A DNA stretch of 64,000 bases. Origin: Desulfovibrio sp. Huiquan2017. GTDB lineage: Bacteria > Desulfobacterota > Desulfovibrionia > Desulfovibrionales > Desulfovibrionaceae. Numbering within the stretch: the stretch's first letter is position 1; every line of letters begins with the position of its first letter. Location: positions 203,582-267,581 of the forward strand of contig NZ_JAFMPN010000001.1 in the NCBI RefSeq assembly GCF_017351175.1. The letters run 5' to 3'. The translations under genes were made by a program, and so were the position numbers. Shown here in pieces: positions 51,557 to 63,044 of this stretch. Below the pieces are notes generated by a model. The model saw nothing but the letters and a program-made list of their open reading frames with translations. It was not told the DNA's origin and ran no database searches.

Positions 51557-52282
51557 CTACTGGGCCCCGGGATAGCGGAAGGAATCGCGCAGAAGGCCGA
51601 ACGGCTGGGGCGGCTCGGCGCACAGCGCGGGATCCAGCCCGTCGCGGGCGTAGAGCTCCTCGCCGCCCGCGTTGTTCAGCCGGGTCCATTCCACATCGGC
51701 GGCCAATTCGCCCCCGCCCATGCGGACCGTCAGCTTCCGCGGCACGCGGTAGCCCGCATAGGTCTGATAATCCGAGAACGCCACGGTGATCATGCCCGCG
51801 TCCGAGGGATAGCGGACCAGGAGCGGAGCAAGGTCCTCGTTGTTCAGGTACACCGTAGGCCTGTCCGCATCGGCCGGGTCCACACCGAGCATGAGGCACG
51901 CGTCCTCGCCGCAAAAACCGTAACCGCCCACGGTCACGTCCACGCCCCAGGACTGCCAGGTCTCGACCGGATGGGGAACCAGCCAGACGAACAGGGGCGA
52001 CAAGGGGAAACTCCCGACGACGCAACTGCCGACCACATTGCCCAACGCCCCCACGGCCACGGCCGTGCCGCCCGCCGTCCACTCCTGCCGCCAGCGGCCG
52101 TTCGCGTACCACAGGTCCACGGACACGCCCGGATAGGCCGGAAAAGTCATGGAGGCCTGCCAGGAACGCATGGGGCCGTAGTTCTTTTGCAGGCGCACGG
52201 CCAACTCCTCGCCGTCGGGCACGAAGGCGTGGACGGGCAGAGCGGTCAGACATAGGAGCAATAAGGTCAACAGGGTCTTCAT
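51557..52282 (-). CDS. Exported protein of unknown function
   Basis: A 241-residue protein with a signal peptide (LLTLLLLCLTALPVHA, cleavage near residue 19). After that it is beta-rich, with VSVDLWYANGRWRQEW and DYQTYAGYRVPRKLTVRMGGGE-like strands. The repeated W-x-Y pattern and length resemble LolA-fold outer-membrane lipoprotein factors, but no motif is decisive. C115 and C121 may form a disulfide. It lies seven bases before priA and just after the galU terminator. Function unknown. Confidence 0.72.
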   Translation of the reverse strand: MKTLLTLLLLCLTALPVHAFVPDGEELAVRLQKNYGPMRSWQASMTFPAYPGVSVDLWYANGRWRQEWTAGGTAVAVGALGNVVGSCVVGSFPLSPLFVWLVPHPVETWQSWGVDVTVGGYGFCGEDACLMLGVDPADADRPTVYLNNEDLAPLLVRYPSDAGMITVAFSDYQTYAGYRVPRKLTVRMGGGELAADVEWTRLNNAGGEELYARDGLDPALCAEPPQPFGLLRDSFRYPGAQ

Positions 52283-52306
52283 GGTCTCTCTGTTCTCGGA
52301 TCAAGA

Positions 52307-52331
52307 CGGCGGACGCCCGGGGCGTCCGCCG
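52307..52331 (-). terminator. Hairpin after galU
   Basis: 11-bp perfect stem (52307-52317 with 52321-52331) and 3-base loop, 13 bases after the galU stop. No T run, so it may be leaky. Confidence 0.6.
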
Positions 52332-52343
52332 GTTCAAGACGTG

Positions 52344-53219
52344 TTAGGATGAGGAGCAGGACAACAGCTCCCGCAACCGCTTGACAAGTTCGTCGCGCAA
52401 TTCCTCGTCCTGCAAAGCGAAATAGATGTTGGCCGTGAGGTATTCCACCCAGTCGCCCGCGTCAAACCGCTGTCCGCCCAGCCGAACAGCCAGGAGCTTG
52501 TCCCGATCGGCCAGTCCCTGGAGGGCGTCGGTCAACTGGATTTCGCCGCCCACGCCCGCGCGCTGGCCTTCGAGAATGTCGAAGATCTCCGGCAGCAGGA
52601 CATAGCGACCGATGATGGCCAGGTTGGACGGAGCCTTCTCGGGCGTGGGTTTTTCCACCAGGCTGGTTACGCGATAGGTATGCGAGTCGATGGCCTCGCC
52701 CTGGATCACCCCGTAGCGGCTGACTTTGCTCGGGGGAACTTCGATGACGCCGATGACCGCCTTGCCGGTTGCCTCGGCGGTCTTGATCAGTTCACCGATG
52801 CCGGTCTGCACACCAAACATGAGATCGTCGCCGAGCATGACCGCGAAAGGTTCATTCTGGCAGACCTCGCGGGCGGTGAGCACCGCGTGGCCAAGACCGA
52901 GCTGCTCCTTCTGGCGCACACCGATAACGTTGACCAGGCTGGCCACGCGCCGGACCTCTTCAAGCATGGAGGTCTTGCCCGCACGTTCCAGGAGTTGCTC
53001 CAAGAGGAAGTTGCGGTCGAAATGGTCCTCGATGATGGTCTTGTTCTGGTTGGTGACGAAGACCACGTCGGTCAGGCCGGCGCCGATGCCCTCCTCCACG
53101 ATGTACTGGACGATGGGCTTGCGGAAGATCGGCAGCATCTCCTTAGGGACGTTCTTGGTGGCCGGGAGTGAACGGGTGCCCCAACCCGCGACAGGGATGA
53201 CGGCTTTTGTGATATTCAT
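52344..53219 (-). CDS. galU: UTP-glucose-1-phosphate uridylyltransferase
   Basis: A 291-residue nucleotidyltransferase that makes UDP-glucose. KAVIPVAGWGTRSLPATKNVPKEMLPI is the NTP loop with the two Lys/Arg contacts, KPIVQYIVEEG and GLGHAVLTA the sugar region, and VMLGDDLMF the metal Asp. The ATG at 53219 has GGAGG at an ideal distance. It closes the ftsH-folP-cdaA-cdaR-glmM-galU run. UDP-glucose feeds UDP-glucuronate, the substrate of the broken decarboxylase at 29610. Confidence 0.95.
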   Translation of the reverse strand: MNITKAVIPVAGWGTRSLPATKNVPKEMLPIFRKPIVQYIVEEGIGAGLTDVVFVTNQNKTIIEDHFDRNFLLEQLLERAGKTSMLEEVRRVASLVNVIGVRQKEQLGLGHAVLTAREVCQNEPFAVMLGDDLMFGVQTGIGELIKTAEATGKAVIGVIEVPPSKVSRYGVIQGEAIDSHTYRVTSLVEKPTPEKAPSNLAIIGRYVLLPEIFDILEGQRAGVGGEIQLTDALQGLADRDKLLAVRLGGQRFDAGDWVEYLTANIYFALQDEELRDELVKRLRELLSCSSS

Positions 53220-53244
53220 AAAGTCCTCCACTGTGGGTATTCTA

Positions 53245-54597
53245 CTATTTCAGATATTTTTCGCATGCTTCGACGATATCGCCGGTCAATTTCTCGACCA
53301 ATTCCGTATCCTGTCCCTCGACCATGACGCGGCAGACCGCCTCGGTCCCCGAGTAACGCAGCAGCACGCGGCCCTTGCCCGCCAGAGCGGCTTCACCCCG
53401 GCGCACGGCCTCCTGGACCTGCGGGGCCTGGTCAAAGGGAATCTTGCGCTTGACGTGGACGTTGCGCAGCACCTGGGGAAACGGCTCAAGCAGCCCGGCC
53501 AATTCGGACAGCGGACGCTCCCGTTCACGCATGATGCGCAGCAGTTGCAGCGCGGCCAGAAGTCCGTCTCCCGTGGTGGCGTGATCCATGAAAATGAGGT
53601 GCCCGGATTGTTCGCCACCCAGGGTCGCCCCCTCGCGGCGCATGGCCTCGACCACGTAGCGGTCGCCCACGTCCGTACGCAGCAGCTGACCGCCGTGATC
53701 CGCCATGAACAGTTCAAGCGCCATGTTGGACATGACCGTGGCCACGAGCATGTTCTTAGGCAGCTGATCCTTTTCCATAAGCTCCAGGGCGCACAAGGCC
53801 ATGATCTGGTCGCCGTCCAGGATGCGGCCGTTCTCGTCGCAGACGATGAGCCGGTCCGCGTCGCCGTCCAGGGCGATGCCCATGTCCGCGCCCTCCTCCA
53901 CGACCATCCTGGCGATGACCTCGGGATAGAGGGAACCGCACTTCTGATTGATGTTCAGGCCGTCCGGAGCCACGCCGACCTTGATCACCTCGGCCCCCAG
54001 CTCTTCGAGCACGTCCGGGGCCACGCCGTAGGCCGCGCCGTGGGCGCAGTCGAGCACGATCTTGAGCCCGTCCAGGGTCAGGTGCGGAGAAAAACTGTTC
54101 TTCAGGAAAACGATATACCGACCGCGCGCGTCGCTGATGCGGTGAGCGCGGCCCACGTTCTCGGCCGGGGGGTAATCCCAACGGGTGTCCCGGTTCAGGA
54201 CCAGTTCACTGATCTCGTCCTCGACTTCGTCGGGCAGCTTGAAGCCGGTGCTGTCGAAAAACTTTATGCCGTTGTCCATGAACGGATTGTGCGAAGCGGA
54301 GATGACCACACCGAGATCGGCGCGCATGTTCCGGGTCAGGAAGGAAATGGCCGGAGTGGGCATGGGGCCGACCAGAAAGACGTCCATGCCGTTGGCGCAC
54401 AGTCCACTGGTCAAGGCGGTCTCGAAGACATAGCCGGACAAGCGGGTGTCCTTGCCTATGACCACCCTATGGTGCTTGTCGCCGTTGCGGAAGTACTGCC
54501 CGGCCGCCAGGCCGAGCCGAAGGGCGATCTCGGGAGTCATGGGGAAAATATTCCCCTGCCCCCGCAGGCCATCGGTTCCGAAAAGCCTTTGTTTCAT
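53245..54597 (-). CDS. glmM: Phosphoglucosamine mutase
   Basis: A 450-residue enzyme that turns glucosamine-6-P into glucosamine-1-P for peptidoglycan and [14 protein letters not shown] is the N-terminal loop, [13 protein letters not shown] holds the phosphoserine (S100-102 region), [11 protein letters not shown] the Mg2+ Asp triad, and [10 protein letters not shown] and RYSGTE the sugar and phosphate loops. GGAG precedes the ATG. It sits after cdaR as in Firmicutes, where GlmM binds and inhibits CdaA. Confidence 0.96.
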   Translation of the reverse strand: MKQRLFGTDGLRGQGNIFPMTPEIALRLGLAAGQYFRNGDKHHRVVIGKDTRLSGYVFETALTSGLCANGMDVFLVGPMPTPAISFLTRNMRADLGVVISASHNPFMDNGIKFFDSTGFKLPDEVEDEISELVLNRDTRWDYPPAENVGRAHRISDARGRYIVFLKNSFSPHLTLDGLKIVLDCAHGAAYGVAPDVLEELGAEVIKVGVAPDGLNINQKCGSLYPEVIARMVVEEGADMGIALDGDADRLIVCDENGRILDGDQIMALCALELMEKDQLPKNMLVATVMSNMALELFMADHGGQLLRTDVGDRYVVEAMRREGATLGGEQSGHLIFMDHATTGDGLLAALQLLRIMRERERPLSELAGLLEPFPQVLRNVHVKRKIPFDQAPQVQEAVRRGEAALAGKGRVLLRYSGTEAVCRVMVEGQDTELVEKLTGDIVEACEKYLK

Positions 54598-54628
54598 GAA
54601 ATACTCCAACTTGTCGCCCGACGGGCGG

Positions 54629-55534
54629 CTAATTCTTTTTGATGACGGTGGTAACCGTTTCGGGATTCTTCTTTTCGAGTTTGCACCCTTCGGGCAGGGT
54701 CACGTCGTAGTCCAGTTCGAACCGTCCCTCCACCACCTTGCCGCCGAAGACCACGGAGGCCAGAATGGCCTTGCGGTACTCGTCGTCATGGAACAGGAAG
54801 AGCGGCCCCTGGATGAGCAAACGGACATAGCGCTGCGAAACCGAGGCCTTGAACCCTTCGGGATTCTGATATTCGATGGGCACCTTGACCCAGATTTCGC
54901 GGGTCTTGGGCGCGAAATAGGCCTCCACGTTGACCTGTCCGGGCGAGGCCTCGATCTCGTCGGGGACCTCCAGGGCCACGTCTTCGGCCCAGGACCTGGG
55001 CACGTCCTCGGGGAAATCCCCCTTGAGGACCACGCGGGTCTTGGAAATCTTGCGCAGCAGGGTCTCGGGCCCCCGGACGGTAACCACGTCGGGCGAGGCC
55101 TTGACCTCCTGCAACTGGTAGTCGGAATTGAGATTGCCCGCCCAGGCGGCCTCCACCGCGACCTCCTTGGAGATGCGCCGGTCCACCGTGAGGCGGAGCC
55201 GATTGGGACGGACCTCAATGATCTCGTAGGTGGAGGACAACGGAATCTTGGCCGGGTCGATGTCCACCACCTGCTCGCCGACCTTCAGGTTGCTGACGTT
55301 GATCGGGTAGACCAGATTCTGGGAGGAGAGGTTGCCGACCAGCCCCTTGGGACCGCGCAGCCGGACCTGGATCTTGTCCACCAGGCCGTCCTCGATGATC
55401 AATCCCTCGGGCGGGTTGGTCATGACCACGGGCATGTCCACCCAGGTCTCGACCACTTCCCGGCCGGTGACCAGGAACCAGGTAAACACGGCCAGGGCTA
55501 TGGACAACAATATGGTTTGCCAGTTCTTGAGCAT
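54629..55534 (-). CDS. cdaR: CdaA regulator, YbbR-domain protein
   Basis: A 301-residue envelope protein. One N-terminal helix ([15 protein letters not shown], residues 8-22) anchors it; the rest faces outward as repeated YbbR domains, each with [17 protein letters not shown] or [13 protein letters not shown] words (about 58 and 152). It regulates the diadenylate cyclase in homologous systems. It starts one base after the cdaA stop, which makes coexpression certain. Confidence 0.88.
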   Translation of the reverse strand: MLKNWQTILLSIALAVFTWFLVTGREVVETWVDMPVVMTNPPEGLIIEDGLVDKIQVRLRGPKGLVGNLSSQNLVYPINVSNLKVGEQVVDIDPAKIPLSSTYEIIEVRPNRLRLTVDRRISKEVAVEAAWAGNLNSDYQLQEVKASPDVVTVRGPETLLRKISKTRVVLKGDFPEDVPRSWAEDVALEVPDEIEASPGQVNVEAYFAPKTREIWVKVPIEYQNPEGFKASVSQRYVRLLIQGPLFLFHDDEYRKAILASVVFGGKVVEGRFELDYDVTLPEGCKLEKKNPETVTTVIKKN

Positions 55535-55535
55535 G

Positions 55536-56285
55536 TCAGCGCCCCAAAGCGTTCTTGAGCACGCGCCGCAAACGCGTTTCGTCCAGGCTGGTGGTCAAGC
55601 GGCCGTTCATGGCCACGGAAACTTCACCCCGTTCCTCGGAGACCACGATGGTGATGGCGTCAGAGCCTTCGGAAATGCCCAGTGCCGCCCGGTGCCGGGT
55701 GCCGTACATGGGTTGCCCCCGCAGCTTGTTGGACAGGGGCAAAATGCAGGCAGCGGCCACGATGCGGTCGCGGCGGACGATGATTGCCCCATCATGCAGG
55801 GGCGTGTCCGTGAAAAATATGGTTTCAATCAGTTCTTTGTTGACCTTGGCGTCCAACTCGATCCCGCGTTCGATGATGTCGCCCAGCGGCATGTTCTTTT
55901 CGATGACGATGATCGCGCCGGTGGAGGTGTGCGACATGGTCATGACCGCCTGGGTCAATTGGTCCAGGGTGTCGTCGCGCACGTTGGACTTGGTCCAGAA
56001 CCGCCTGGTGCCCACCGAGGCCAGCGCCTTGCGAATGTCGGTCTTGAACAGTATGACCACCACCAGGAACAGGGAGGTCAGAAATTCGCCGAGCAGTGCG
56101 TTCAGGGTGTAAAGATTGAACTTTTCAGCTACATAGTAGACCACGAGCACGACCACCAGGCCGTAGAGCACAGCGGCGGCGCGGGTTCCCCGGACAAGGA
56201 CGATGATGTTGTAGTAGATGAAGGCCACCAGCCCGATATCGAGCAGGACCCTCCAGGTAACTTGAATTCCGAAAAGCTCAAACAT
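55536..56285 (-). CDS. cdaA: Diadenylate cyclase
   Basis: A 249-residue membrane enzyme that makes c-di-AMP from two ATP. Three N-terminal helices (about 12-82) precede the DAC domain. The catalytic DGA is at 165-167 (LHDGAIIV) and the RHR at 197-199 (YGTRHRAALG); both are intact. The neighbours cdaR and glmM repeat the order of the Gram-positive cdaA operon, here extended by folP and ftsH upstream. Confidence 0.95.
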   Translation of the reverse strand: MFELFGIQVTWRVLLDIGLVAFIYYNIIVLVRGTRAAAVLYGLVVVLVVYYVAEKFNLYTLNALLGEFLTSLFLVVVILFKTDIRKALASVGTRRFWTKSNVRDDTLDQLTQAVMTMSHTSTGAIIVIEKNMPLGDIIERGIELDAKVNKELIETIFFTDTPLHDGAIIVRRDRIVAAACILPLSNKLRGQPMYGTRHRAALGISEGSDAITIVVSEERGEVSVAMNGRLTTSLDETRLRRVLKNALGR

Positions 56286-56294
56286 GTTGTTTAA

Positions 56295-57143
56295 CTACGC
56301 CAATTCACGAACTACGGTCAACGTCTGTCGCGTCAATTCGACTTCGTGCACGCGGTGGATGGGAACGCCCTTGGCCGCCAGCACGGCCGTGGCCGCCTGG
56401 GTGGCGTTTTGCCGTTGCCCGGTTTCAAGGCCCAAGAGCCCCTGCCACAGGGACTTGTTCGACAGCCCCATGTAAACGGGCAGCCCGAATTCGTTGAAGC
56501 GCTCGATCTCCCGCAGGATCTCCAGGTTGTGTTCGAGCCGCTTGCCGAAACCGATGCCCGGGTCCAGGGCCACCCGGTCCAGAGGCAATCCGGCCTGTTC
56601 CAGAACCCCCAGGCGTTCCTCGAAGAAGGCCATGATATCGCCGACCACGTCGTCGTAGCGCGGTTCGTCCTGCATGTCCCCGGGACGGCCCAAGGAGTGC
56701 ATGAGCACGTAGCCGGGTTTGTACTCGGCAAGCACATCCAGTATCTCCGGCTCGAAACGGAACCCGGACACGTCGTTGATGATGGCGGCCCCGGCCTCCA
56801 GGCAGCGGGCGGCCACCTTGGCCTTGTAGGTGTCCACGGAAATGACCGCCGGGGTCCGGGCCGCGATCAGCCCTTCGATCACGGGCAGGACACGGGCAAG
56901 CTCGTCGGACTCGCTCACCGGGTCGCCGTAGGGCCGGGTGGACTCGCCGCCCACATCCAGGATGTGCGCGCCCTCCCCGACCAGTTTGAGCCCGTGGGCC
57001 ACGCCCGAAGCGGTGTCGGCATGAGCCCCGCCGTCGTAAAAGGAGTCCGGTGTCACGTTGACGATTCCGGCAATGAGGAAGGGGGCAGGTCCCAAGACCT
57101 TGCCCCCCTTAACTGTCCACGTCGTATCGTTCATGATCTGCAT
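56295..57143 (-). CDS. folP: Dihydropteroate synthase
   Basis: A 282-residue TIM barrel of folate synthesis that joins pterin pyrophosphate and p-aminobenzoate. AGIVNVTPDSFYDGG (about 26-40), DVGGESTRPYGDPV (about 61-74), INDVSG, and DPGIGFGKRLEHNLEIL carry the pterin and phosphate contacts. Two ATG codons three residues apart compete for the start; neither has a good ribosome site. It lies nine bases after ftsH and nine before cdaA. Confidence 0.95.
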   Translation of the reverse strand: MQIMNDTTWTVKGGKVLGPAPFLIAGIVNVTPDSFYDGGAHADTASGVAHGLKLVGEGAHILDVGGESTRPYGDPVSESDELARVLPVIEGLIAARTPAVISVDTYKAKVAARCLEAGAAIINDVSGFRFEPEILDVLAEYKPGYVLMHSLGRPGDMQDEPRYDDVVGDIMAFFEERLGVLEQAGLPLDRVALDPGIGFGKRLEHNLEILREIERFNEFGLPVYMGLSNKSLWQGLLGLETGQRQNATQAATAVLAAKGVPIHRVHEVELTRQTLTVVRELA

Positions 57144-57152
57144 GTTCGGTAA

Positions 57153-59225
57153 TTATTGAAGCTTGTTCTTGCCGTCGTCTCCGTCAGGATCGTCCCCCTC
57201 GCCGTCGTCGAGGATGAAGTCGTCCCCGGAACCGCGGGAAGAACCTTCGGAGTCGCCGGCGTCGCCGGGCTTCTCGCTCACGGGTTCATACCCAGGCCCC
57301 GAAGATTGGGCGGCCCGGCCGTCGGCGGTGTAGCCCGAAGCCGTATCCGCCGAGGCGGAGCCGGAACCGGAAGACGCGCCCGAAGAGCCGGAACCGGAAT
57401 GGTTGGACGGTTCCATGGGCGGCAGCGGCTTGCCCTCCATGATCAGATCGATGTCGGCGCCGGTAATGGTCTCCCGCTCCAGCAGGGCCATGGCGATGGC
57501 GTCGAGCGCCTCACGGTTGTTTTTGATCAGGCTGGTGGCCTTCTCATACGCCTCGTCCACGAACCGCCGGACCTCGGAGTCGATCAGCTTGGCCGTCTCC
57601 TCGCCGTAGTTCTTGTTGTGGATGAGCTCGCGACCCAGGAAGACCTGCTCCTGGTTGTCGCCGAAGCTCATGGGGCCGAGCTTGTCGGACATGCCCCACA
57701 TGCAGACCATGTTGTGTGCCGTCTTGGTGGCCCGCTCGATGTCGTTGCTGGCCCCGGTGGTCAGTTGGTCGAGAACGACCTCCTCGGCCACGCGGCCGCC
57801 CATGAGCACGGCCATATTGTTCGTGAGGAATGCCTTGGAATAATTGTGCCGGTCCTCACCGGGCAACTGCATGGTCACGCCCAAGGCCTGGCCGCGCGGG
57901 ATGATCGAGACCTTGTGCACAGGGTCGGTACCGGGCAGGAGCTTGGCCACCAGGGCATGACCGCCCTCGTGGTAAGCCGTGGTCCGCTTTTCCTCTTCGG
58001 AGAGGATCATGGACCGCCGCTCGCGGCCGCCCATCATGACCTTGTCCTTGGCCTCCTCGAAATCGCTCATGTCCACGCGGTCCTTGCCAAGCTTGGCCGC
58101 GCTCAACGCAGCCTCGTTGACTAGGTTCTCCAGATCCGCGCCCGAGAATCCGGGGGTGCCCCGGGCGATAATCTCCAGGTCCACCTCGGGGGACAGCGGA
58201 GTCTTGCGGCAATGCACCTTGAGGATGCGCTCGCGGCCGCGCAGGTCCGGATTGGGCACGACCACCTGGCGATCGAAACGGCCGGGCCGGAGCAGGGCCG
58301 GATCGAGCACGTCCGGGCGGTTGGTGGCGGCCACCAGAATAACGCCCTCGTTGGACTCGAAGCCGTCCATCTCGACGAGCAATTGGTTCAGGGTCTGCTC
58401 GCGTTCGTCATGTCCGCCGCCCAGCCCCGCACCGCGCTGGCGGCCAACGGCATCGATCTCGTCGATGAAGATCAGGCAGGGAGCGTTCTTTTTGCCCTGG
58501 GCGAAAAGGTCCCGCACGCGGGAAGCGCCCACGCCGACGAACATCTCGACGAAGTCCGAACCGGAGATGGAAAAGAACGGGACGCCCGCCTCGCCGGCCA
58601 CGGCGCGGGCCAGCAGGGTCTTACCCGTTCCCGGGCTGCCCACCAGGAGCACACCCTTGGGGATACGGCCGCCCAGGCGGGTGAACTTGCGCGGCTCGCG
58701 CAGGAAATCGACGATTTCCGAAAGTTCTTCCTTGGCTTCGTCCACGCCGGCCACGTCGTCAAAAGTGACCTTGGCGGTTTCCTCGTTGATCAGCCGCGCC
58801 TTGGAACGGCCGAAGCTCATGGCTCCGCGTCCGCCGCTGCCGCCGCCCTGCATCTGGCGCATGAAGAAAATCCACACGCCGATGAGCAGGATCATGGGGA
58901 ACCAGGACAGGAGCAAAGTCAGATACCACGGCGACTCGTCCGGCGGCTCCGCCTTGACCTCCACGCCCTTCCCGATGAGGGTCTGGATCATATTGGGATC
59001 TTCGGGAGCGTAAGTCTGGAATTGCTCACCGGAGCTCTTCAGGCCGGTGATCTTCTGTCCCTGGATCTTGACCTGGGCCACAGTGCCGCTGTCCACCATG
59101 GCCAGGAACTCACTGTAGGAAGGCGTGTCCTTGGGGACCGGCGGTTGGTTGAAAAGGTTGAACAGGACGACCATCAAGATGAAGATTATCGCCCAGATGA
59201 CAAGATTTTTCATATGGTTGTTCAA
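57153..59225 (-). CDS. ftsH: ATP-dependent zinc metalloprotease FtsH
   Basis: A 690-residue membrane AAA+ protease. Helices at about 5-24 and 105-125 flank a periplasmic part. Walker A GSPGTGKT, Walker [17 protein letters not shown] and the second region [20 protein letters not shown] follow. The zinc site is HEGGH in [14 protein letters not shown]. The last about 80 residues are Ser/Gly/Asp-rich and disordered. I choose TTG 59225 since GGAGG stands eight bases ahead; an ATG four codons later lacks a site at proper distance. It heads the operon that runs to galU. Confidence 0.95.
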   Translation of the reverse strand: MNNHMKNLVIWAIIFILMVVLFNLFNQPPVPKDTPSYSEFLAMVDSGTVAQVKIQGQKITGLKSSGEQFQTYAPEDPNMIQTLIGKGVEVKAEPPDESPWYLTLLLSWFPMILLIGVWIFFMRQMQGGGSGGRGAMSFGRSKARLINEETAKVTFDDVAGVDEAKEELSEIVDFLREPRKFTRLGGRIPKGVLLVGSPGTGKTLLARAVAGEAGVPFFSISGSDFVEMFVGVGASRVRDLFAQGKKNAPCLIFIDEIDAVGRQRGAGLGGGHDEREQTLNQLLVEMDGFESNEGVILVAATNRPDVLDPALLRPGRFDRQVVVPNPDLRGRERILKVHCRKTPLSPEVDLEIIARGTPGFSGADLENLVNEAALSAAKLGKDRVDMSDFEEAKDKVMMGGRERRSMILSEEEKRTTAYHEGGHALVAKLLPGTDPVHKVSIIPRGQALGVTMQLPGEDRHNYSKAFLTNNMAVLMGGRVAEEVVLDQLTTGASNDIERATKTAHNMVCMWGMSDKLGPMSFGDNQEQVFLGRELIHNKNYGEETAKLIDSEVRRFVDEAYEKATSLIKNNREALDAIAMALLERETITGADIDLIMEGKPLPPMEPSNHSGSGSSGASSGSGSASADTASGYTADGRAAQSSGPGYEPVSEKPGDAGDSEGSSRGSGDDFILDDGEGDDPDGDDGKNKLQ

Positions 59226-59340
59226 AGGAGAGTCCTCCGTAAGGGTCAATTGAACGGCCCGGGGGGCCCGCTGACTTCGCGTTGACGCGATTTCAGGAAT
59301 CTAGAGTAATGCCGTCGTTTCAAAAATCAAGCTAATCGGC

Positions 59341-59381
59341 AAAAAAACTCGGATTACGAAAACACCCTAGAGAGACCCGAG
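59341..59381 (-). terminator. Possible terminator of the arg operon
   Basis: A 7-bp stem with one G-T pair (59375-59381 with 59348-59354), a long 20-base loop and seven T afterwards on the minus strand. It overlaps the last argH codons. The ftsH promoter must lie just beyond; TTGATT near 59314 followed by TACTCT is a weak candidate. Confidence 0.42.
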
Positions 59382-60752
59382 CCACTCCCGCAGCGCCCCC
59401 ATCTGTGCGGCCACGGATGCCGGTCCGGTGCCGCCTGGGGTGATCCGCCGCCGGATGGCCGCGTGATAATCAAGCACCCCGTAGACGTCTTCCCCGATCT
59501 CGCCGGAGAACCGCCTCAGTTCGGCGAGGTCCAGATTTTCAAGGCCCACGCCCTTTCCTTCGGCATAGGCCACGGCCGCGCCGGTGATGTGGTGCGCTTC
59601 GCGGAAGGGCACGCCCTTGGCGGCCAGGTAGTCGGCGAGTTCCGTGGCGTTCAGGAAACCGCGCTTGACGGTCTCTTCCATCTTCCCGGGCACGAATTCC
59701 ATGAGCCGAAGCATGTCCGCCATGATGCCCAGCGAGGCCGAAACCGTGCGGTCGGCGTCGAAGAACGGCTCCTTGTCCTCCTGCATGTCCCGGTTGTAGG
59801 TCATGGGCAGCCCCTTGATCAGGACGAGCAGCCCCATGAGGGAGCCGACCACCCTGCCGGTTTTGCCGCGCATGATCTCGCAGGCGTCGGGATTCTTCTT
59901 CTGGGGCATGATGGAGGAGCCCGTGGCGTACTGGTCGGGCAGTTTGACGTAACCGAAATTCGGATTGGCCCAGATGATCAATTCCTCGCACATGCGCGAC
60001 AGATGGGTCATGATCAGGGAGCCCGCGAACACCGCTTCGAGTACGAAGTCGCGGTCGGAAACCGCATCCATGGAATTGGCAAAGATCGCCGGAAAGCCCA
60101 GGTCCTCGGCCACGCCCCGGGGGTTCACCGGATGGGTGGTTCCGGCCAGGGCCGCCGCGCCGAGCGGCATGACCCGGACGCGCTTCAGACCGTCGGCCAC
60201 GCGCTCGTGATCGCGCTTGAACATCTGGCAATAGGCCAGCAGATGATGGCCCAGAGTCACGGGCTGGGCGGGCTGAAAATGGGTGCAGCCGGGCAGCATG
60301 GTATCCTTGTGCTCCTCGGCGCGGTCCACGAACACCTGGATGAGCGCGGCCAGATTTTCCTGCCACGCGGCGAGCCGGGTGGCCACGTGCAAACGGAAGT
60401 CCAGGGCCACCTGGTCGTTGCGGCTGCGCGCGGTGTGCAGCTTGCCGCCCAGCGGCCCGATGATCTCGGTCAGCCGGGACTCGACGTTCATGTGCACGTC
60501 TTCCATTTCGGTCTTCCAGACGAACTCGCCGGACTCGATCTCGGACTTGACCCGGTCCAGGCCATCGCAGATGATCCGGGCCTCGTCGTCGGTCAAAAAG
60601 CCTTGCTTGGCCAGCATGCGGGCATGGGCCTGGGAACCGCGGATATCCTCGGCGTAAAGGAGCCGGTCAAAGGACACGGACTCGGAAAACGCCTCCATGG
60701 ACGCGGCGGTTGCCTTGGCGAACCGCCCGCCCCACATCTTCTTGTCTGCCAT
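59367..60752 (-). CDS. argH: Argininosuccinate lyase
   Basis: A 461-residue enzyme that splits argininosuccinate into arginine and fumarate. [24 protein letters not shown] begins it, [17 protein letters not shown] and [16 protein letters not shown] (the signature with the catalytic Ser) are present, and the C-terminal [12 protein letters not shown] is normal. It lies three bases after argG. The fumarate released could feed the fumarate reductase. Confidence 0.97.
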   Translation of the reverse strand: MADKKMWGGRFAKATAASMEAFSESVSFDRLLYAEDIRGSQAHARMLAKQGFLTDDEARIICDGLDRVKSEIESGEFVWKTEMEDVHMNVESRLTEIIGPLGGKLHTARSRNDQVALDFRLHVATRLAAWQENLAALIQVFVDRAEEHKDTMLPGCTHFQPAQPVTLGHHLLAYCQMFKRDHERVADGLKRVRVMPLGAAALAGTTHPVNPRGVAEDLGFPAIFANSMDAVSDRDFVLEAVFAGSLIMTHLSRMCEELIIWANPNFGYVKLPDQYATGSSIMPQKKNPDACEIMRGKTGRVVGSLMGLLVLIKGLPMTYNRDMQEDKEPFFDADRTVSASLGIMADMLRLMEFVPGKMEETVKRGFLNATELADYLAAKGVPFREAHHITGAAVAYAEGKGVGLENLDLAELRRFSGEIGEDVYGVLDYHAAIRRRITPGGTGPASVAAQMGALREWLGSL

Positions 60753-60755
60753 AAT

Positions 60756-61988
60756 TTACTCGCAGGAGTCTTCGGTCTCTTTCCCGCCCCATTTGGACTG
60801 CTGCATGCGGCCCTTGAGTCTGAGCCCCACCAGTTTGATGAACCCGGCGGCGTCGGCCTGGTCGTACACGTAGTCTTCCTCGAAAGTAGCCAGCTCGGAG
60901 TTGTACAGGGAGAACGGCGACTTGCGGCCCAACGGCACGCAATTGCCCTTGTACAGCTTGACCCGCACGGTGCCGGTGACCTTTTCCTGAGACTTGTCGA
61001 TCATGGCCTGCAAGGCTTCGCGCTCGGGAGAGAACCAATAGCCATAGTACACCATTTCGGCATAGCGGGGAATGAGGGAATCGCGCAGATGCATCATCTC
61101 GCGGTCCATGCACAGCCCTTCCAGGTCGCGGTGGGCGGCGGCCAGGATGGTCCCGCCGGGGGTCTCGTACACGCCGCGCGACTTCATGCCGACGAAGCGG
61201 TTCTCGACCATATCCACCCTGCCGATGCCGTGCTTGCCGCCCAACTCGTTGAGCTTGGCCAGCAGGGCCGCGGGGGAATATTTCACGCTGTTGACGGCGA
61301 TGGGATCACCGGCCTCGAAGTCGATGGTGATCTCCTCGGCCTCGTCCGGGCACTTTTCGGCCGGGGTGATATTACGATAGCAGTCCGGGCCGGGCGCGTT
61401 CCAAGGATCTTCCAACTCGCCGCCCTCAAAGGAGGTATGCAACAGGTTGGCGTCGATGGACCACGGCTTCTTGCGGCTGACCGGGATGGGAATCTCATTG
61501 GTCTTGGCAAAATTCATCAGGTCGGTACGAGACTTGAGTTCCCATTCGCGCCACGGGGCAATGGTCGTCAGCCGGGGATTGAGGGCCATGGTGGCCAGTT
61601 CGAAGCGAACCTGGTCGTTACCCTTGCCCGTGGCGCCATGGGCCACGGCCTGGGCGCCTTCCATCTCGGCGATCTCGACCATACGCTTGGAGATCAGCGG
61701 CCGGGCGATGGCTGTGCCGAGCAGGTAACGGCCCTCATACAGGGCATTGGCCCGGAACATGGGGAAGACGTAGTCGCGCACGAACTCCTCGCGCAGGTCT
61801 TCGACGTAGGCCTTGACCGCGCCGGTGTTGAGCGCCTTTTCCTCGATGCCGTGCATCTCCTCGCCCTGGCCGAGATCCGCAGTCATGCAGATCACGTCGC
61901 AGTCGTAGTTGATCTTGAGCCACTTGAGAATGATGGAAGTGTCCAACCCGCCGGAGTAGGCCAGCACGACCTTGTCTATCTTCTGCAT
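60756..61988 (-). CDS. argG: Argininosuccinate synthase
   Basis: A 410-residue ATP-dependent ligase of citrulline and aspartate. [18 protein letters not shown] is the P-loop (8-25), [14 protein letters not shown] and the C-terminal ARCG-type region are conserved. The start at 61988 has a GAGGA site and the true family N-terminus; the frame upstream runs through argF but is not coding. It lies 25 bases after argF. Confidence 0.96.
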   Translation of the reverse strand: MQKIDKVVLAYSGGLDTSIILKWLKINYDCDVICMTADLGQGEEMHGIEEKALNTGAVKAYVEDLREEFVRDYVFPMFRANALYEGRYLLGTAIARPLISKRMVEIAEMEGAQAVAHGATGKGNDQVRFELATMALNPRLTTIAPWREWELKSRTDLMNFAKTNEIPIPVSRKKPWSIDANLLHTSFEGGELEDPWNAPGPDCYRNITPAEKCPDEAEEITIDFEAGDPIAVNSVKYSPAALLAKLNELGGKHGIGRVDMVENRFVGMKSRGVYETPGGTILAAAHRDLEGLCMDREMMHLRDSLIPRYAEMVYYGYWFSPEREALQAMIDKSQEKVTGTVRVKLYKGNCVPLGRKSPFSLYNSELATFEEDYVYDQADAAGFIKLVGLRLKGRMQQSKWGGKETEDSCE

Positions 61989-62013
61989 TGTATAGTCCTC
62001 GTACTCTCTCGAA

Positions 62014-62913
62014 TTATTTAAAGATCCACTCAAGGATCGCCTTTTGCGCATGGAGCCGGTTCTCGGCCTGGTCCCAGACAATGGAGGCCGGGGATTCGAA
62101 AACCCCCTCGGAAACTTCTTCGCCCCGGTGGGCGGGCAGGCAGTGCATGAAGCCAGCACCCGGGGCGGCCAGCGCCATGAGCGCCTCGTCCACCATGTAC
62201 CCGGCGAACGCGGCCTCGCGCTTCTTCTGCTCCTCTTCCTGGCCCATGGAGGCCCAGACATCGGTATTGACGTAGTCCGCTCCGGCCGCGGCCTTCTTCG
62301 GGTCGTCGGTCAGGGTGATCTTCGCGCCGAGGCCGACGGCTTTGTCCAAAATGGCCATATCCGGGGTATACCCCTCGGGACAGGCCAGGGAAAGTTCGTA
62401 GCCGAAGACCGCCGCGCCATTGATGAAGGAATGGGCCATGTTGTTGCCGTCGCCCACCCAGGCCACCTTGAGCTTGTCCAGGTCCGGGGTGCGCTCGTAC
62501 ATGGTCAGGACGTCGGCCATGACCTGACACGGATGGTATTCGTCGGTCAGGGCGTTGACCACCGGGATGTCCCCGTAATCGACCAGGGTTTCCAGCTTTT
62601 CCTGACCGAAGGTGCGCATGACGATCCCGTCGGCGTACCGGGACAGGACCCGGGCCGTGTCCTTGATCGGCTCACTGCGGCCCAACTGGGAGTCGCGGGC
62701 GGAAATAAACACCGGATCGCCGCCCAATTGGCGCACTCCCACTTCGAAGGAAACGCGGGTCCGGGTGGACGCCTTTTCGAAAATCAGCAGCACGGTCTTG
62801 CCGTCCAGAAGATCGGTGCGGACCTTGTTGTCCTTCATTTCCTTGGCGCGCAGGATGACCTGCTTCACTTCATCCCTGGGGATGTCCAGAATGGTCAAAA
62901 AATGTTTGGGCAT
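62014..62913 (-). CDS. argF: Ornithine carbamoyltransferase
   Basis: A 299-residue transferase that makes citrulline. [15 protein letters not shown] holds the carbamoyl-phosphate STRTR motif, [11 protein letters not shown] and [12 protein letters not shown] (the HCLP ornithine site) follow. Length is normal for an anabolic enzyme. It is the first gene of the argF-argG-argH operon. The 131-bp gap upstream shows no clear ARG box. Confidence 0.96.
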   Translation of the reverse strand: MPKHFLTILDIPRDEVKQVILRAKEMKDNKVRTDLLDGKTVLLIFEKASTRTRVSFEVGVRQLGGDPVFISARDSQLGRSEPIKDTARVLSRYADGIVMRTFGQEKLETLVDYGDIPVVNALTDEYHPCQVMADVLTMYERTPDLDKLKVAWVGDGNNMAHSFINGAAVFGYELSLACPEGYTPDMAILDKAVGLGAKITLTDDPKKAAAGADYVNTDVWASMGQEEEQKKREAAFAGYMVDEALMALAAPGAGFMHCLPAHRGEEVSEGVFESPASIVWDQAENRLHAQKAILEWIFK

Positions 62914-63044
62914 CGTGTGGTTACTCCGTCAGCTATTACCTTGATATCAGGAAAGAGATGGAGTTTGGCCCATATTACCATGAATGTAAAGGAATTTGGC
63001 CCCCGGGAAAATGGGGAAAACCCAAGCGGGACACGGACGCGCGG

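Noticed and set aside
59463-62021. A long open frame on the plus strand opposite argH and argG
   Set aside because: Shadow of two firmly identified genes; no domain recognised.
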